Shown: positions 9,376 to 18,025 of the stretch, one piece after another | How the letters are laid out: every line of letters starts with the position of its first letter | How positions within the stretch are numbered: the first letter of the stretch is position 1 | NCBI RefSeq assembly: GCF_016745275.1 | Contig: NZ_JADOEP010000009.1 | Span: 1 to 64,000, forward strand | DNA from: Enterococcus sp. BWB1-3 | GTDB lineage: Bacteria; Bacillota; Bacilli; Lactobacillales; Enterococcaceae | Length of the DNA stretch: 64,000 bases | Reading direction: 5' to 3' | Notes under the pieces: model-generated | The model's database searches: none | Told to the model about the DNA's origin: nothing | What the model saw: only the letters and a program-made list of their open reading frames with translations | Position numbers and translations under genes: made by a program

Positions 9376-9723
9376 ATGACTATTATTGAAGACTATATCC
9401 GCAAAGAACCAGAAGAAAGACAATCAGCATTAACAGAGCTTTATCATTTTATTAAACAACTTGTCCCCGAAGCAGAAGAAAGGCTTTCCTACGGGATGCC
9501 CACTTTTTATTTGAATGGAAATCTTGTACACTTTGCCAATGCAAAAAAGCATATTGGTTTTTATCCAACTCCCTCTGCAATCCTAGCTTTCAAAGATGAT
9601 CTCACTGGATATAAATCTTCTAAAGGAGCGGTTCAGTTTCCAGCAACCCAAGAGCTTCCCTGGTCTCTTATAAAAAAAATGATTCAGTTCAGAATCAAGG
9701 AAAATACGGAAAAAAAGAAGTAA
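9376..9723 (+). CDS. DUF1801 domain protein (short form)
   Basis: This 115-residue protein carries the canonical DUF1801 pattern: ERLSYGMPTFYLNGNLVHFA (about 40-59), KKHIGFYPTPSAI, and a C-terminal GAVQFPATQELPWSLIKKM. I start it at ATG 9376, nine bases after AAGGAG (9361-9366); the open frame before it includes the ribosome site itself. The role is unknown. It is divergent from a longer DUF1801 gene at 8696-9148 and ends in a strong hairpin. Confidence 0.87.
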   Translation: MTIIEDYIRKEPEERQSALTELYHFIKQLVPEAEERLSYGMPTFYLNGNLVHFANAKKHIGFYPTPSAILAFKDDLTGYKSSKGAVQFPATQELPWSLIKKMIQFRIKENTEKKK

Positions 9724-9775
9724 ATAGATTCGCATAAAATTTTTGAGACTATTTCACTACGGATCTTCTCTTTTA

Positions 9776-9835
9776 AAATCAAGAAAAGACAGGATCTTCC
9801 TTTATAACCGGAGACCTTGTCTTTTCTTGCGATTT
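9776..9835 (+). terminator. Long terminator hairpin
   Basis: AAATCAAGAAAAGACAGG pairs with CCTTGTCTTTTCTTGCGATTT with one small bulge. It ends the DUF1801 gene. Confidence 0.8.
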
Positions 9836-10177
9836 AAATCAATCAAATTAGTGTCTTTCTGAGAACTCTAGTGGTGAATGTTCACGAAAAAATAAATATG
9901 AGTTAGTTCCGTTTTGTCAGTTTCACTTGTGTAGGAACATTTAGTGGGATGGTATGCAATACTCTAATTGAAATAAATGGGCAAACATTTATGTTCATCA
10001 TACAAAGAGATAGTGGTATGCGTACGACGATCAAATGAGTTAGCAATATTCATTCCGGTATTAAAAGCTTTCTTCGAATGCTCGTCGTCTATCCAGTAGT
10101 CTCATATATAATACTATTGGATAGGCTGCACGTTTCTTGACTTAAAAGCATAACTTATTTTTAAGTTGGTCAACAGA
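9836..10177. repeat. Gene-free gap with three shared fragments
   Basis: The gap holds pieces seen elsewhere in the window. Bases 9907-9962 match 7467-7515 in inverted orientation. Bases 10068-10085 are the exact reverse complement of CGACGAGCATTCGAAGAA at 546-563 in repeat copy A. Bases 10129-10175 (CACGTTTCTTG, TTAAAAG, ATAACTT, TTGGTCA) resemble 25900-25950. A 34-base imperfect palindrome sits at 10090-10123. No gene is visible. Confidence 0.55.
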
Positions 10178-11440
10178 CTAATATTTCAGTAAAAAGTATT
10201 TTTTCTTTCCACGGCGTACTACTGTGAACTGCCCTTCAATTTTTTCACTGTCAGTCAATTCCGCAGCCACATCTTGTATTCTTTCACCATTAATATAAAT
10301 AGCTCCATTTTGAACGTCTTCTCTTGCCTGACGTTTTGAAGGTTCAATTCCTGCTGCAATCAACAGCTCAACCAAATTCATTGAATCCTCTTGTTGAACT
10401 TCATAAGAAGGAACATCCCTAAAGCCCTGAATGATTTCTTCTGCGTTCAAGCCTTTAATATCCCCGCTAAACAACGCCTGTGAAATTTTCACTGCCTGTT
10501 CATACGCTTCCTCACCATGAACCAGTGTAGTAATTTCCTTCGCAAGTGCCTTTTGAGCCGCACGCTTTTCAGGTGCTTCAGTAAATTCTTTTTCAATTTC
10601 AGCAATTTCTTCAATTGAAAGGAAAGTGAAGTATTTCAGGAATTTTACCGCATCTCTATCATCTGTATTAATCCAGAACTGATAAAACTCGTATGGAGAA
10701 GTCTTATCTGCATCCAGCCAAACTGCATTTCCTTCTGTTTTCCCAAATTTTGTGCCATCTGCTTTTGTAATCAACGGCATAGTCAAACCAAAACCCTGTA
10801 CTTCTTTTTCACGACGCAGTAATTCAATTCCGGAAGTAATATTCCCCCACTGATCGCTTCCCCCAAGCTGAAGCAGACAGCCATGAATTTCATATAATTT
10901 CAAAAAGTCATACGCCTGAAGCAGCTGATATGCGAACTCTGTGTATGAGATTCCTGTTTCTATTCGCCGTTTTACACTCTCTTTACTCATCATGTAATTA
11001 ATTGTAAAGTTTTTTCCAACATCTCTAAGAAAATCAATCAACGAAACCTCACCAAGCCAGTCGTAGTTATTGGCAAGGATTGCAGGATTTTTGCTATCAT
11101 CAAAATTAATAAAACGGGAAAGCTGATTTTTAATGCTGTCAGACCACCCTTTAACTGTATCAAGTGTATTTAAACTGCGCTCTGCATCTTTAAAAGACGG
11201 ATCGCCGATCATTCCTGTCCCTCCGCCCACAAGAGCGATTGGAACATGACCGTTCAGCTGGAAACGGCGCAATGTCAAAATCGGTAATAAATGTCCGATA
11301 TGTAAACTGTCAGCAGTCGGGTCAAACCCAATATAAAGCTTAACAGACTCTTCATTCAATTGTTTTTTTAAAGCTTCTTCATCAGTTGTCTGATGAACAA
11401 GTCCGCGCAATTTCAGTTCATCAAAAAAATCTGCACTCAT
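10178..11440 (-). CDS. tyrS: Tyrosyl-tRNA synthetase
   Basis: This class I synthetase charges tRNA-Tyr. HIGH is intact in [10 protein letters not shown] (about 47-56). The second signature appears as [13 protein letters not shown], the form normal for bacterial TyrRS. The C-terminal S4-like RNA-binding domain (about 350-420) contains [19 protein letters not shown] start it at ATG 11440, giving 420 residues, because GGAGGGAAATAGA directly upstream is its ribosome site; the first ATG 15 bases earlier overlaps that site. I found no T-box upstream, which is unusual. A divergent class A PBP gene follows, as in pneumococcus and enterococci. Confidence 0.96.
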   Translation of the reverse strand: MSADFFDELKLRGLVHQTTDEEALKKQLNEESVKLYIGFDPTADSLHIGHLLPILTLRRFQLNGHVPIALVGGGTGMIGDPSFKDAERSLNTLDTVKGWSDSIKNQLSRFINFDDSKNPAILANNYDWLGEVSLIDFLRDVGKNFTINYMMSKESVKRRIETGISYTEFAYQLLQAYDFLKLYEIHGCLLQLGGSDQWGNITSGIELLRREKEVQGFGLTMPLITKADGTKFGKTEGNAVWLDADKTSPYEFYQFWINTDDRDAVKFLKYFTFLSIEEIAEIEKEFTEAPEKRAAQKALAKEITTLVHGEEAYEQAVKISQALFSGDIKGLNAEEIIQGFRDVPSYEVQQEDSMNLVELLIAAGIEPSKRQAREDVQNGAIYINGERIQDVAAELTDSEKIEGQFTVVRRGKKKYFLLKY

Positions 11441-11603
11441 TCTATTTCCCTCCACATTCGATTTACCGGCGCTTTTTTGCCCCTACCTTCCCATATTACC
11501 TGAATAACAGATTAAATAAAAGATAAACATCAGCATTTTTATCGAGAAATTAAAGTTTTTGTGATAAAAGACAGAACAACTGTTCATTAACCTTTTTTTT
11601 TGC

Positions 11604-11609
11604 TATAAT
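11604..11609 (+). promoter_or_regulatory. Extended -10 promoter of the class A PBP gene
   Basis: TGCTATAAT provides an extended -10 about 46 bases before the start codon. The -35 region (TGTTCA, 11581-11586, 17-base spacer) is weak. Confidence 0.6.
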
Positions 11610-11654
11610 ATCACGGAATATGATTATTCGAATTAACATATCGAGGTGAAATTT

Positions 11655-14153
11655 TTGGACAATAATAATTCGAATCACAACAACCAACCCCCACACGAAT
11701 GGCTCAGTAAAGAAAATATATTTTTAGCTCTAAATGTCATTGCTCGAGTGTTGAAATCCCTCGTTCTTTTTTCAATTGTAGCTGTTATTTTAGGAGGCTC
11801 ATTGGGATTGGGCGTCGGTATGGGCTATTTTGCTTCGCTTGTTGAAGGAACTGACCCCCTGACAAAAGAAGAGCTGGAAAAAGAAATCAGCGATATTACC
11901 GAAGTTTCAAAAATGACATATGCTGACGGCTCTATGATTTCAACAATCAAATCTGATTTAGTTCGAACCCGCGTAAACAGTGATCAGATTTCTCCAACTT
12001 TAAAAAGTGCGATTATTGCCACAGAAGATGAGTATTTTGAAGAACATGACGGTGTTGTTCCCAAAGCACTTGTACGTGCGTTACTGGCTGATTCAGTCGG
12101 TTTTGGCGGCTCTTCAGGCGGCTCCACTCTGACTCAACAATTGGTAAAACAGCAAATTTTAACTGACGAAACAACCTTCAAACGAAAAGCAAATGAAATT
12201 TTACTAGCTTATCGTATCGAAAATTATTTTTCGAAGGATGAAATTCTCACAACCTATTTGAATGTTTCTCCATTTGGCCGAAACAATAAGGGGGAGAATA
12301 TTGCCGGAGTTGAAGAAGCAGCAAAAGGACTCTTTGGAAAAAGTGCAAATGATCTTACATTGCCGCAGGCAGCATTTATTGCCGGGCTGCCGCAAAGTCC
12401 AATCGTTTACACTCCATATTCGAATACAGGAGAACTCAAGGAAGATTTATCCGCAGGTATGGAAAGAAAGGATTTCGTACTTTTCAGTATGTATAGGGAA
12501 AAAAGAATTTCGCAAGAAGAGTATGAAAATGCTAAAAACTATGATTTAAGTCAAGACTTCCTACCTACAGAGGCAGCCAATACAACTTCTGAAGGGTTCC
12601 TTTATTACACAGTAATGAACCAGGCTGAGGAAGTCATTATGGATATCAACATTGAAAAAGCAGGCGTAAATAAAGATGAGCTTGATGCTGCTGGTCTCCA
12701 GCAGTACAGAGATCAGGCAGCCCGCCAGATCCAAACACGCGGCTATACGATTGAATCAACGATTGATCCAACAGTTTATAACGCCATGCAGGATGCAGTC
12801 GCAAACTTTGGTTACCTTCTTGATGATGGGTATTCGGCTGCTCCAGTAGAAACCGGCAATGTATTAATGGATAATCAGACAGGAAAAATTATCGGCTTTG
12901 TTGCGGGACGAAACTACGACTTAAATCAAAATAATCATGCTTTTGATACCGAGCGTCAGGTAGGTTCTACGATTAAACCAATTTCTGTCTATGGTCCAGC
13001 GATTGATCAGGGGATGATAGGGTCAGAAAGTCGGCTGGCAAATTATCCAACAAAATATAAATCAGGCGGCGAGCTTGTGAATGCTACAAATACAGGAACC
13101 AACACTTTTGACACTGTTCGTACCTCGCTGGAATGGTCATACAATATTCCAGTTGTCAATTTAAATAATGCGATGAAGGAACAAATGGGCGATGATAATT
13201 TTTCTTATAACAACTACTTAAGTAAAATGAATTATCCGGCAGATGAAGGTTGGGCCTATGAGTCAGCACCGCTAGGCTCTGTCGAAACCTCTGTATATAC
13301 ACAAACAAATGGCTTCCAAGCCCTTGCAAATAAGGGAGCCTATCAAAAAGGATATATGATTGAGAAAATTGTAGACAATGATGGGAATGTGATTTATCAG
13401 CATCAGGAGGCGCCAGTTCAGGTCTACTCTCCTGCAACTGCTTCTATTATGAACGATTTAATGCGTTCAGTACTTGACTCAAAAATCACTACGCCGTTTA
13501 AAGATGTCATAGCAGGTCTCAATCCTCAATTAGCATCGGCTGACTGGGTTGGAAAAACCGGAACAACCAATGATTACAGAGATGCATGGCTTGTAGTCTC
13601 TACACCAAGTATTACTATCAGTTCATGGGCCGGCTACGATAACAACGATATTATGAGCCCAGATAGCGGGATTCATAACAGTACCTATCTGGCTTATCTG
13701 ACCAATGCCATCTACAACGTAAAACCGGAGCTGTTCAATGTTGGTACAAGATTCGAGTTAACAGATGATGTCATTCAGGCAAGTGTATCTAAGCTTACCG
13801 GTGATAAAGCAGGCGGCTTTACCTATAACAATATCAGATACTCTGTTTCAAGCGAAACAGTCGTTTCATACTTTGCTAAAAATGGTCCTGCTGACAGCCA
13901 GTATAAATTCGGCTACGGTGGAACAGATGCAAACTATCAAGCATACTGGAGCAAATATTTGACAACAAAGACTTCCAGCAGTAATAACAATAATACTGCC
14001 AATAATCAAGGAACCCGAAATGGTAATGCTGATAACACGAACAACGGAGAATCCTCAGAAGAAAATAACAACGAGGATCAGAACAATGCCGGAGACAACA
14101 GTGAAGAACCCTCGGTTTCAATGGAGCCATCAGAGAGTTCCACTCCTGATTAA
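11655..14153 (+). CDS. pbp1b: Class A penicillin-binding protein (PBP1b-like)
   Basis: This bifunctional murein synthase polymerises lipid II and cross-links peptides at the cell surface. It has a short cytosolic N-terminus, a membrane helix (about 35-60), a GT51 domain with ATEDEYFEEHDG (about 122) and GGSTLTQQLVKQ (about 155), and a transpeptidase domain with SxxK as STIK (about 437), SxN as SYN (about 495) and KTG (about 633). The last 65 residues are low-complexity Asn/Ser/Glu. I favour TTG 11655 as start, because GAGGTGA (11643-11649) is its ribosome site; GTG 11646 overlaps that site. It is divergent from tyrS and convergent with ccpA. Confidence 0.93.
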   Translation: MDNNNSNHNNQPPHEWLSKENIFLALNVIARVLKSLVLFSIVAVILGGSLGLGVGMGYFASLVEGTDPLTKEELEKEISDITEVSKMTYADGSMISTIKSDLVRTRVNSDQISPTLKSAIIATEDEYFEEHDGVVPKALVRALLADSVGFGGSSGGSTLTQQLVKQQILTDETTFKRKANEILLAYRIENYFSKDEILTTYLNVSPFGRNNKGENIAGVEEAAKGLFGKSANDLTLPQAAFIAGLPQSPIVYTPYSNTGELKEDLSAGMERKDFVLFSMYREKRISQEEYENAKNYDLSQDFLPTEAANTTSEGFLYYTVMNQAEEVIMDINIEKAGVNKDELDAAGLQQYRDQAARQIQTRGYTIESTIDPTVYNAMQDAVANFGYLLDDGYSAAPVETGNVLMDNQTGKIIGFVAGRNYDLNQNNHAFDTERQVGSTIKPISVYGPAIDQGMIGSESRLANYPTKYKSGGELVNATNTGTNTFDTVRTSLEWSYNIPVVNLNNAMKEQMGDDNFSYNNYLSKMNYPADEGWAYESAPLGSVETSVYTQTNGFQALANKGAYQKGYMIEKIVDNDGNVIYQHQEAPVQVYSPATASIMNDLMRSVLDSKITTPFKDVIAGLNPQLASADWVGKTGTTNDYRDAWLVVSTPSITISSWAGYDNNDIMSPDSGIHNSTYLAYLTNAIYNVKPELFNVGTRFELTDDVIQASVSKLTGDKAGGFTYNNIRYSVSSETVVSYFAKNGPADSQYKFGYGGTDANYQAYWSKYLTTKTSSSNNNNTANNQGTRNGNADNTNNGESSEENNNEDQNNAGDNSEEPSVSMEPSESSTPD

Positions 14154-14161
14154 AACAAAAT

Positions 14162-14208
14162 ATAAAGAGAGCGCCTGAAAGGTTAAACCTCCTGGGCGCT
14201 CTCTTTAT
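14162..14208. terminator. Bidirectional terminator between the PBP gene and ccpA
   Basis: ATAAAGAGAGCGCC pairs perfectly with GGCGCTCTCTTTAT, with AT-rich flanks on both sides. It serves both convergent genes. Confidence 0.9.
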
Positions 14209-14220
14209 TTGAAAAAATAA

Positions 14221-15222
14221 TTATTTTGTCGAACCTTTTTTATCCAGCCCATAAGGCAGAATAACTGTCTTATCTTCAATTTCTTCTTTATTCATCAGCT
14301 TTGTCAATAAGCGCATCGCTACCGCACCAATGTCATATAACGGTTGTGTAACGCTTGACAGTTTAGGACGGGCAACTTCAGTCAGTAATGAATTGTTGCT
14401 GGTAATAATTTCAAACTCTTCTGGAACTTTCACTCCTGCATCAAGCATTCCATCCAATAATCCAATTGCCAGTTCATCGTCAGTAACAACAGCAGCAGTT
14501 GCACCACTGTTGCGTATACGCTCTGCCAAATTAATACCATCTTTAAACTTGTATTCCGATTCAAAAATTAATCCTTCGCTGTATGTCAAATCATTTTCAG
14601 CAAGTGCTTCTTTGTATCCGCTCATTCTATTTTTACCATTAATTGGATCAATCAGCGCACCGCTGACAAACGCAATCTCCTTATTGCCATTTTTGGCAAG
14701 CAGATCTGTAGCATCCTTAATTGCAGAAGTATAGTCAATGTTCACACTGCCAACCTGTTCGTCCGGATCAATCGAACCAGCCAACACAACAGGTGTTTTA
14801 GATCGTGAAAATTCACCGCGAATTTCATCTGTAATATGATGACCCATAAAAATAATCCCATCTACTTGTTTTGCAAGCAGATTGTTTAACACATTCACTT
14901 CCTTCTGATCATTTCCGTCAGAATTAGCTAAAATAATATTATATTTATACATTGTCGCTACATCATCAATCCCTCTAGCTAAAGAAGAGAAAAAGATATT
15001 GCTGACATCCGGTATAATAACCCCTACTGTTGTTGTTTTTTTACTAGCCAGTCCACGTGCTACAGCATTTGGACGATAATCCAAGCGGTCAATAACTTCC
15101 AGTACTTTCTTTCTGGTTGCCGGCTTAACGTTAGGATTACCATTCACTACGCGGGAAACGGTTGCCATCGATACATCTGCTTCACGAGCCACATCATAAA
15201 TTGTAATCGTTTGTTTTTCCAT
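14221..15222 (-). CDS. ccpA: Catabolite control protein A
   Basis: This LacI-family regulator binds cre sites together with HPr phosphorylated on Ser46, controlling carbon catabolite repression. It has an N-terminal helix-turn-helix (ITIYDVAREADVSMATVSRV) and hinge helix (RPNAVARGLASKKT), then a periplasmic-binding-like core. It is 333 residues, the standard length, when started at ATG 15222. That start follows TAGGAGAAAAGAAC; the open frame extends 11 codons further but would swallow the ribosome site. It is divergent from pepQ, the classic lactic-acid-bacterial arrangement, and its HPr kinase partner hprK lies in this window at 20863-21798. Confidence 0.97.
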   Translation of the reverse strand: MEKQTITIYDVAREADVSMATVSRVVNGNPNVKPATRKKVLEVIDRLDYRPNAVARGLASKKTTTVGVIIPDVSNIFFSSLARGIDDVATMYKYNIILANSDGNDQKEVNVLNNLLAKQVDGIIFMGHHITDEIRGEFSRSKTPVVLAGSIDPDEQVGSVNIDYTSAIKDATDLLAKNGNKEIAFVSGALIDPINGKNRMSGYKEALAENDLTYSEGLIFESEYKFKDGINLAERIRNSGATAAVVTDDELAIGLLDGMLDAGVKVPEEFEIITSNNSLLTEVARPKLSSVTQPLYDIGAVAMRLLTKLMNKEEIEDKTVILPYGLDKKGSTK

Positions 15223-15252
15223 GTTCTTTTCTCCTAAATTTATATTAGTTTT

Positions 15253-15267
15253 CATTTTCAGAAAACT
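15253..15267. promoter_or_regulatory. Candidate CodY box upstream of ccpA/pepQ
   Basis: CATTTTCAGAAAACT matches 13 of 15 positions of the CodY consensus AATTTTCWGAAAATT. It lies 31 bases before ccpA and about 165 before pepQ. A two-mismatch site in an AT-rich spacer is suggestive only. Confidence 0.4.
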
Positions 15268-15309
15268 TCATTTACATTTCTTATTTAGAATATCAGACTT
15301 ATTTTCATT

Positions 15310-15324
15310 TTGCAACCGTTTTTA
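15310..15324. promoter_or_regulatory. Candidate cre (CcpA operator) between ccpA and pepQ
   Basis: TTGCAACCGTTTTTA fits the cre pattern WTGNAANCGNWNNCW except at one position near the end. ccpA-pepQ spacers in lactic acid bacteria are known to carry cre sites, so autoregulation is plausible. Confidence 0.5.
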
Positions 15325-15431
15325 TGCCATTTTCATGAAATTTAATTTCTTTATTTCAAAAAGAAAAAAACAGACTTTCATGGTATGATAAATAAAACGA
15401 TTTTACATAAACAATAGAGAGAAGGTCTTTT

Positions 15432-16532
15432 ATGAATCAGAACAAAATGAATGAATTAAAAAGTTGGATGGCATCCGAACAGATCGATTTAACCTATATC
15501 AGCGATCCTCACCATATTGCTTATTTTTCCGGCTATACAAGTGATCCGCATGAACGTATCTTGGCATTATTCATCGCCTTGGAAGACGCCCCTTTCCTCT
15601 TCACCCCGGCACTGGAAGTTGAGGACGCAGAAAACAGCAGCTGGGCTTATCCTGTCCACGGCTACTTGGATAGTGAAAATCCATGGGAAAAGATTGCTCA
15701 ATTGATAAAGAAAACTGGGCTTCCAAAGAAAATAGCAACTGAAAAAGAATTTTTGTCTGTCGCCTGCTTTGACCAGCTAAAAGCATTTTTCCCTGAAGCT
15801 GACTTATCAGCAAATGCCGTACCTGTTATTGAAAAACTTCAATTGATTAAAACGAAGGAAGAAATCAATCTCTTAATGGAAGCAGGAAATTGGGCAGATG
15901 TTGCATTGGAAATCGGCTTTCAAGCCGTAAAAGAAGGAGCAGCAGAACAGGAAATAATCGCTGAAATTGAGTATCAGTTAAAGCGGAGAGGCGTTCGTGC
16001 CATGAGCTTCGACACGCTTGTATTGACAGGAAAAAATGCTGCCAGCCCGCATGGCACTCCAGGAAAAACAACGGTCAAAAATAGCGACTTTGTTCTATTT
16101 GATTTAGGCGTGGTCTGGAAAGGCTATTGCAGTGACGTCACACGTACAATCTCTTTTAAAGAGCCTACTGCCTTTCAAAGAGAAATCTATGAACTTGTAC
16201 TTAAAGCTCAATTAGCAGCTGCAGAAGCGGTGAAACCGGGTATAACTGCAGGCGAGCTTGATACTGTTGCGCGTTTAGTCATTGAGGAACAAGGCTACGG
16301 TGCCTATTTCAACCACAGACTGGGGCATGGAATCGGAACCACTGTCCATGAATACCCATCTTTAATTACCGGCAATGATTTAGTTATTGAAGAAGGAATG
16401 TGTTTCTCTTTGGAACCTGGAATTTATATTCCAAATAATGTTGGTGTTCGCATTGAAGATTGTGTCTACGTGACTGAGAACGGCTGCGTACCCTTTACAA
16501 AAACGCCTAAAGAATTACAGATTCTCGAATGA
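15432..16532 (+). CDS. pepQ: Xaa-Pro dipeptidase PepQ
   Basis: This M24 metallopeptidase cleaves Xaa-Pro dipeptides in the cytosol, supporting use of proline-rich peptides. The 366 residues comprise an N-terminal creatinase-like domain (1-130) and a pita-bread catalytic domain. The five dinuclear metal ligands lie in VLFDLGVVWKGYCSDVTRT (two Asp), GHGIGTTVHEYP (His), FSLEPGIY (Glu) and VRIEDCVYV (Glu). The ATG has an upstream AGAGAGAAGGTC ribosome site. It is divergent from ccpA, with putative CcpA and CodY sites in the shared spacer. Confidence 0.93.
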   Translation: MNQNKMNELKSWMASEQIDLTYISDPHHIAYFSGYTSDPHERILALFIALEDAPFLFTPALEVEDAENSSWAYPVHGYLDSENPWEKIAQLIKKTGLPKKIATEKEFLSVACFDQLKAFFPEADLSANAVPVIEKLQLIKTKEEINLLMEAGNWADVALEIGFQAVKEGAAEQEIIAEIEYQLKRRGVRAMSFDTLVLTGKNAASPHGTPGKTTVKNSDFVLFDLGVVWKGYCSDVTRTISFKEPTAFQREIYELVLKAQLAAAEAVKPGITAGELDTVARLVIEEQGYGAYFNHRLGHGIGTTVHEYPSLITGNDLVIEEGMCFSLEPGIYIPNNVGVRIEDCVYVTENGCVPFTKTPKELQILE

Positions 16533-16709
16533 TCTTTTTGAACTTTTGTCATATAAGCAGCATTTCAGGCTAAACTTTCAGCAATTCATCTTCAATTATT
16601 GAAGGAAAGCTCTTTCTTAATTAAAGTAGCTGCTGATACCTTCCATGCTCAAGAGTATAAACAGGTGATTAAATTACGCTATGCTCTCTGTATTTGACTG
16701 TGAATTCAA

Positions 16710-16752
16710 AATAAAGCTGGAACTTCCTCCCTGAGAGTGTTCCAGCTTTATT
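16710..16752. terminator. Bidirectional terminator after pepQ
   Basis: AATAAAGCTGGAAC pairs perfectly with GTTCCAGCTTTATT around a 15-base loop. It separates the convergent pepQ and YtxH genes. The rest of the 248-base gap shows nothing. Confidence 0.9.
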
Positions 16753-16780
16753 CGTATACAATATTTTTAGTATTCAGTTC

Positions 16781-17356
16781 CTAATTCACTGTTTTATCTA
16801 CAGCCTCTTTAATATCTTCTTTAGCTTCCTCTGCTTTTTCAGGAATATCAGCAGCTGCGGCTTTTGCTTCATCTTTTCCATCAGAAACAATCTCTTTTGC
16901 TTTCTTTGCAGAGTCTTTTACATCAATATAAATATCATCAGAAGTGTCTTCTGCAATACTCTCTAACTCACTCAGGTCATCATTTAATTCATCCGCAGTC
17001 TTTTTAAAACGGCTGGATAAATCATTTGTCTGTTTCTTTAGTGTTTCTAAAACTGAATCAGAAACTCCTTGAGCCTTTTCAAAAGAATCTTTAGATTTTT
17101 CTTTAATATTTCCTGCAAGATCATTCGCCTGATCCCCTAAAGAATCAGCTTTTTCTTTAGCTATTGATCCAAGTTCATTGCTTTTTTGTTTTGCATATTC
17201 TGTATAATCAGATGCTTTTTCTTTTAAATCATCTGCCTGTTCAGATAAATCCCTGCGCAGCTCTTTTCCAGATTTCGGTGCAAGCAGTAACGCCGCAATC
17301 GCAGCTGCTGTTCCACCAATTACTGCACCCAATAAAAATCCGCCTTTTTTAGCCAT
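16781..17356 (-). CDS. YtxH domain protein
   Basis: This 191-residue protein begins with a short glycine/alanine-rich membrane segment (GGFLLGAVIGGTAAAIAALL) followed by the YtxH core LLAPKSGKELRRDL. The rest is a long, highly charged, alanine-rich helical region likely to form coiled coil. YtxH proteins are small general-stress-associated membrane proteins of unknown mechanism. It follows a DUF948 gene in the same direction, 33 bases apart, with an AGGAATAGAGAT ribosome site, so the two probably form an operon. The same pair lies near ccpA-pepQ in enterococci. Confidence 0.88.
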   Translation of the reverse strand: MAKKGGFLLGAVIGGTAAAIAALLLAPKSGKELRRDLSEQADDLKEKASDYTEYAKQKSNELGSIAKEKADSLGDQANDLAGNIKEKSKDSFEKAQGVSDSVLETLKKQTNDLSSRFKKTADELNDDLSELESIAEDTSDDIYIDVKDSAKKAKEIVSDGKDEAKAAAADIPEKAEEAKEDIKEAVDKTVN

Positions 17357-17389
17357 ATCTCTATTCCTCCATCTATTATTAATTACTAC

Positions 17390-17809
17390 TTACTTCTTTT
17401 TTGATCGCATTGCTCGAAAGGCTGCTCCCCCAACTTTGCTGACAACGCCTGCTTTTGCCGTTGTTTTCCCAACAGCTCCAACTTTACTGATTAGATTTCT
17501 GCTTGAAAGATTCAATTCAGAAACACTTTCACTCAGATCAGCAACGGCTTGAAACAAAGGATCAATCGTCGCTACCTTCTGATTGACATCATTTAGAAGA
17601 TCATTGCTTTTTACGAGCAGTCCCTCCACTTGCTTTGATAAAATGTCCACATCATTTGTGATAACCGAAATTGTTTTATTTGCCTCATCTACCGTTTTTG
17701 TTACCTGGTCCACTGTTTTTGATATTTTTACCAGTAGAAACCCGATAAACAATACTAAAACAGCAAATGCTGAAGCAGCTATCAGTCCTGCAATTTCTCC
17801 ACCTGTCAT
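17390..17809 (-). CDS. DUF948 domain protein
   Basis: This 139-residue protein has one N-terminal membrane helix (about 5-30, IAGLIAASAFAVLVLFIGFL), then a helical heptad-like region (QVTKTVDEANKTI...) and a basic C-terminus (RAMRSKKK). DUF948 proteins occur with YtxH proteins in Firmicutes; their function is unknown. I start it at ATG 17809, preceded by AAAGGAGTAAAATT; the seven upstream codons include that ribosome site. It is the first gene of a likely two-gene unit with the YtxH gene. Confidence 0.88.
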   Translation of the reverse strand: MTGGEIAGLIAASAFAVLVLFIGFLLVKISKTVDQVTKTVDEANKTISVITNDVDILSKQVEGLLVKSNDLLNDVNQKVATIDPLFQAVADLSESVSELNLSSRNLISKVGAVGKTTAKAGVVSKVGGAAFRAMRSKKK

Positions 17810-17973
17810 AATTTTACTCCTTTCAAACATCCATTTTACTTAGCATAACATTTGCTATACTTTTCTACAAATCATTAAATGACTTTTCCCTTATTTATTA
17901 TACCAATTTCTTTCTGTTCACTCCATAATAAAATATCACAAGTTCCTCAAAAAAATTTATTTCAATGATTATC

Positions 17974-18015
17974 AAAAAAACAGAAGCGGAGATCTTATCT
18001 GTCTCCGGCTTCTGT
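17974..18015 (-). terminator. Terminator of the hprK-lgt-gpsA-galU operon
   Basis: On the minus strand ACAGAAGCCGGAGA pairs with TCTCCGCTTCTGT and is followed by eight T. It lies just after the galU stop. Confidence 0.93.
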
Positions 18016-18025
18016 CCATACAATA

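Noticed and set aside
11456-11640. T-box riboswitch before tyrS
   Set aside because: No specifier loop or AGGGTGG-like T-box sequence could be found.
12262-12549. 95-codon plus-strand frame inside the class A PBP gene
   Set aside because: It lies wholly within the GT51-coding region in another frame; shadow of the real gene.
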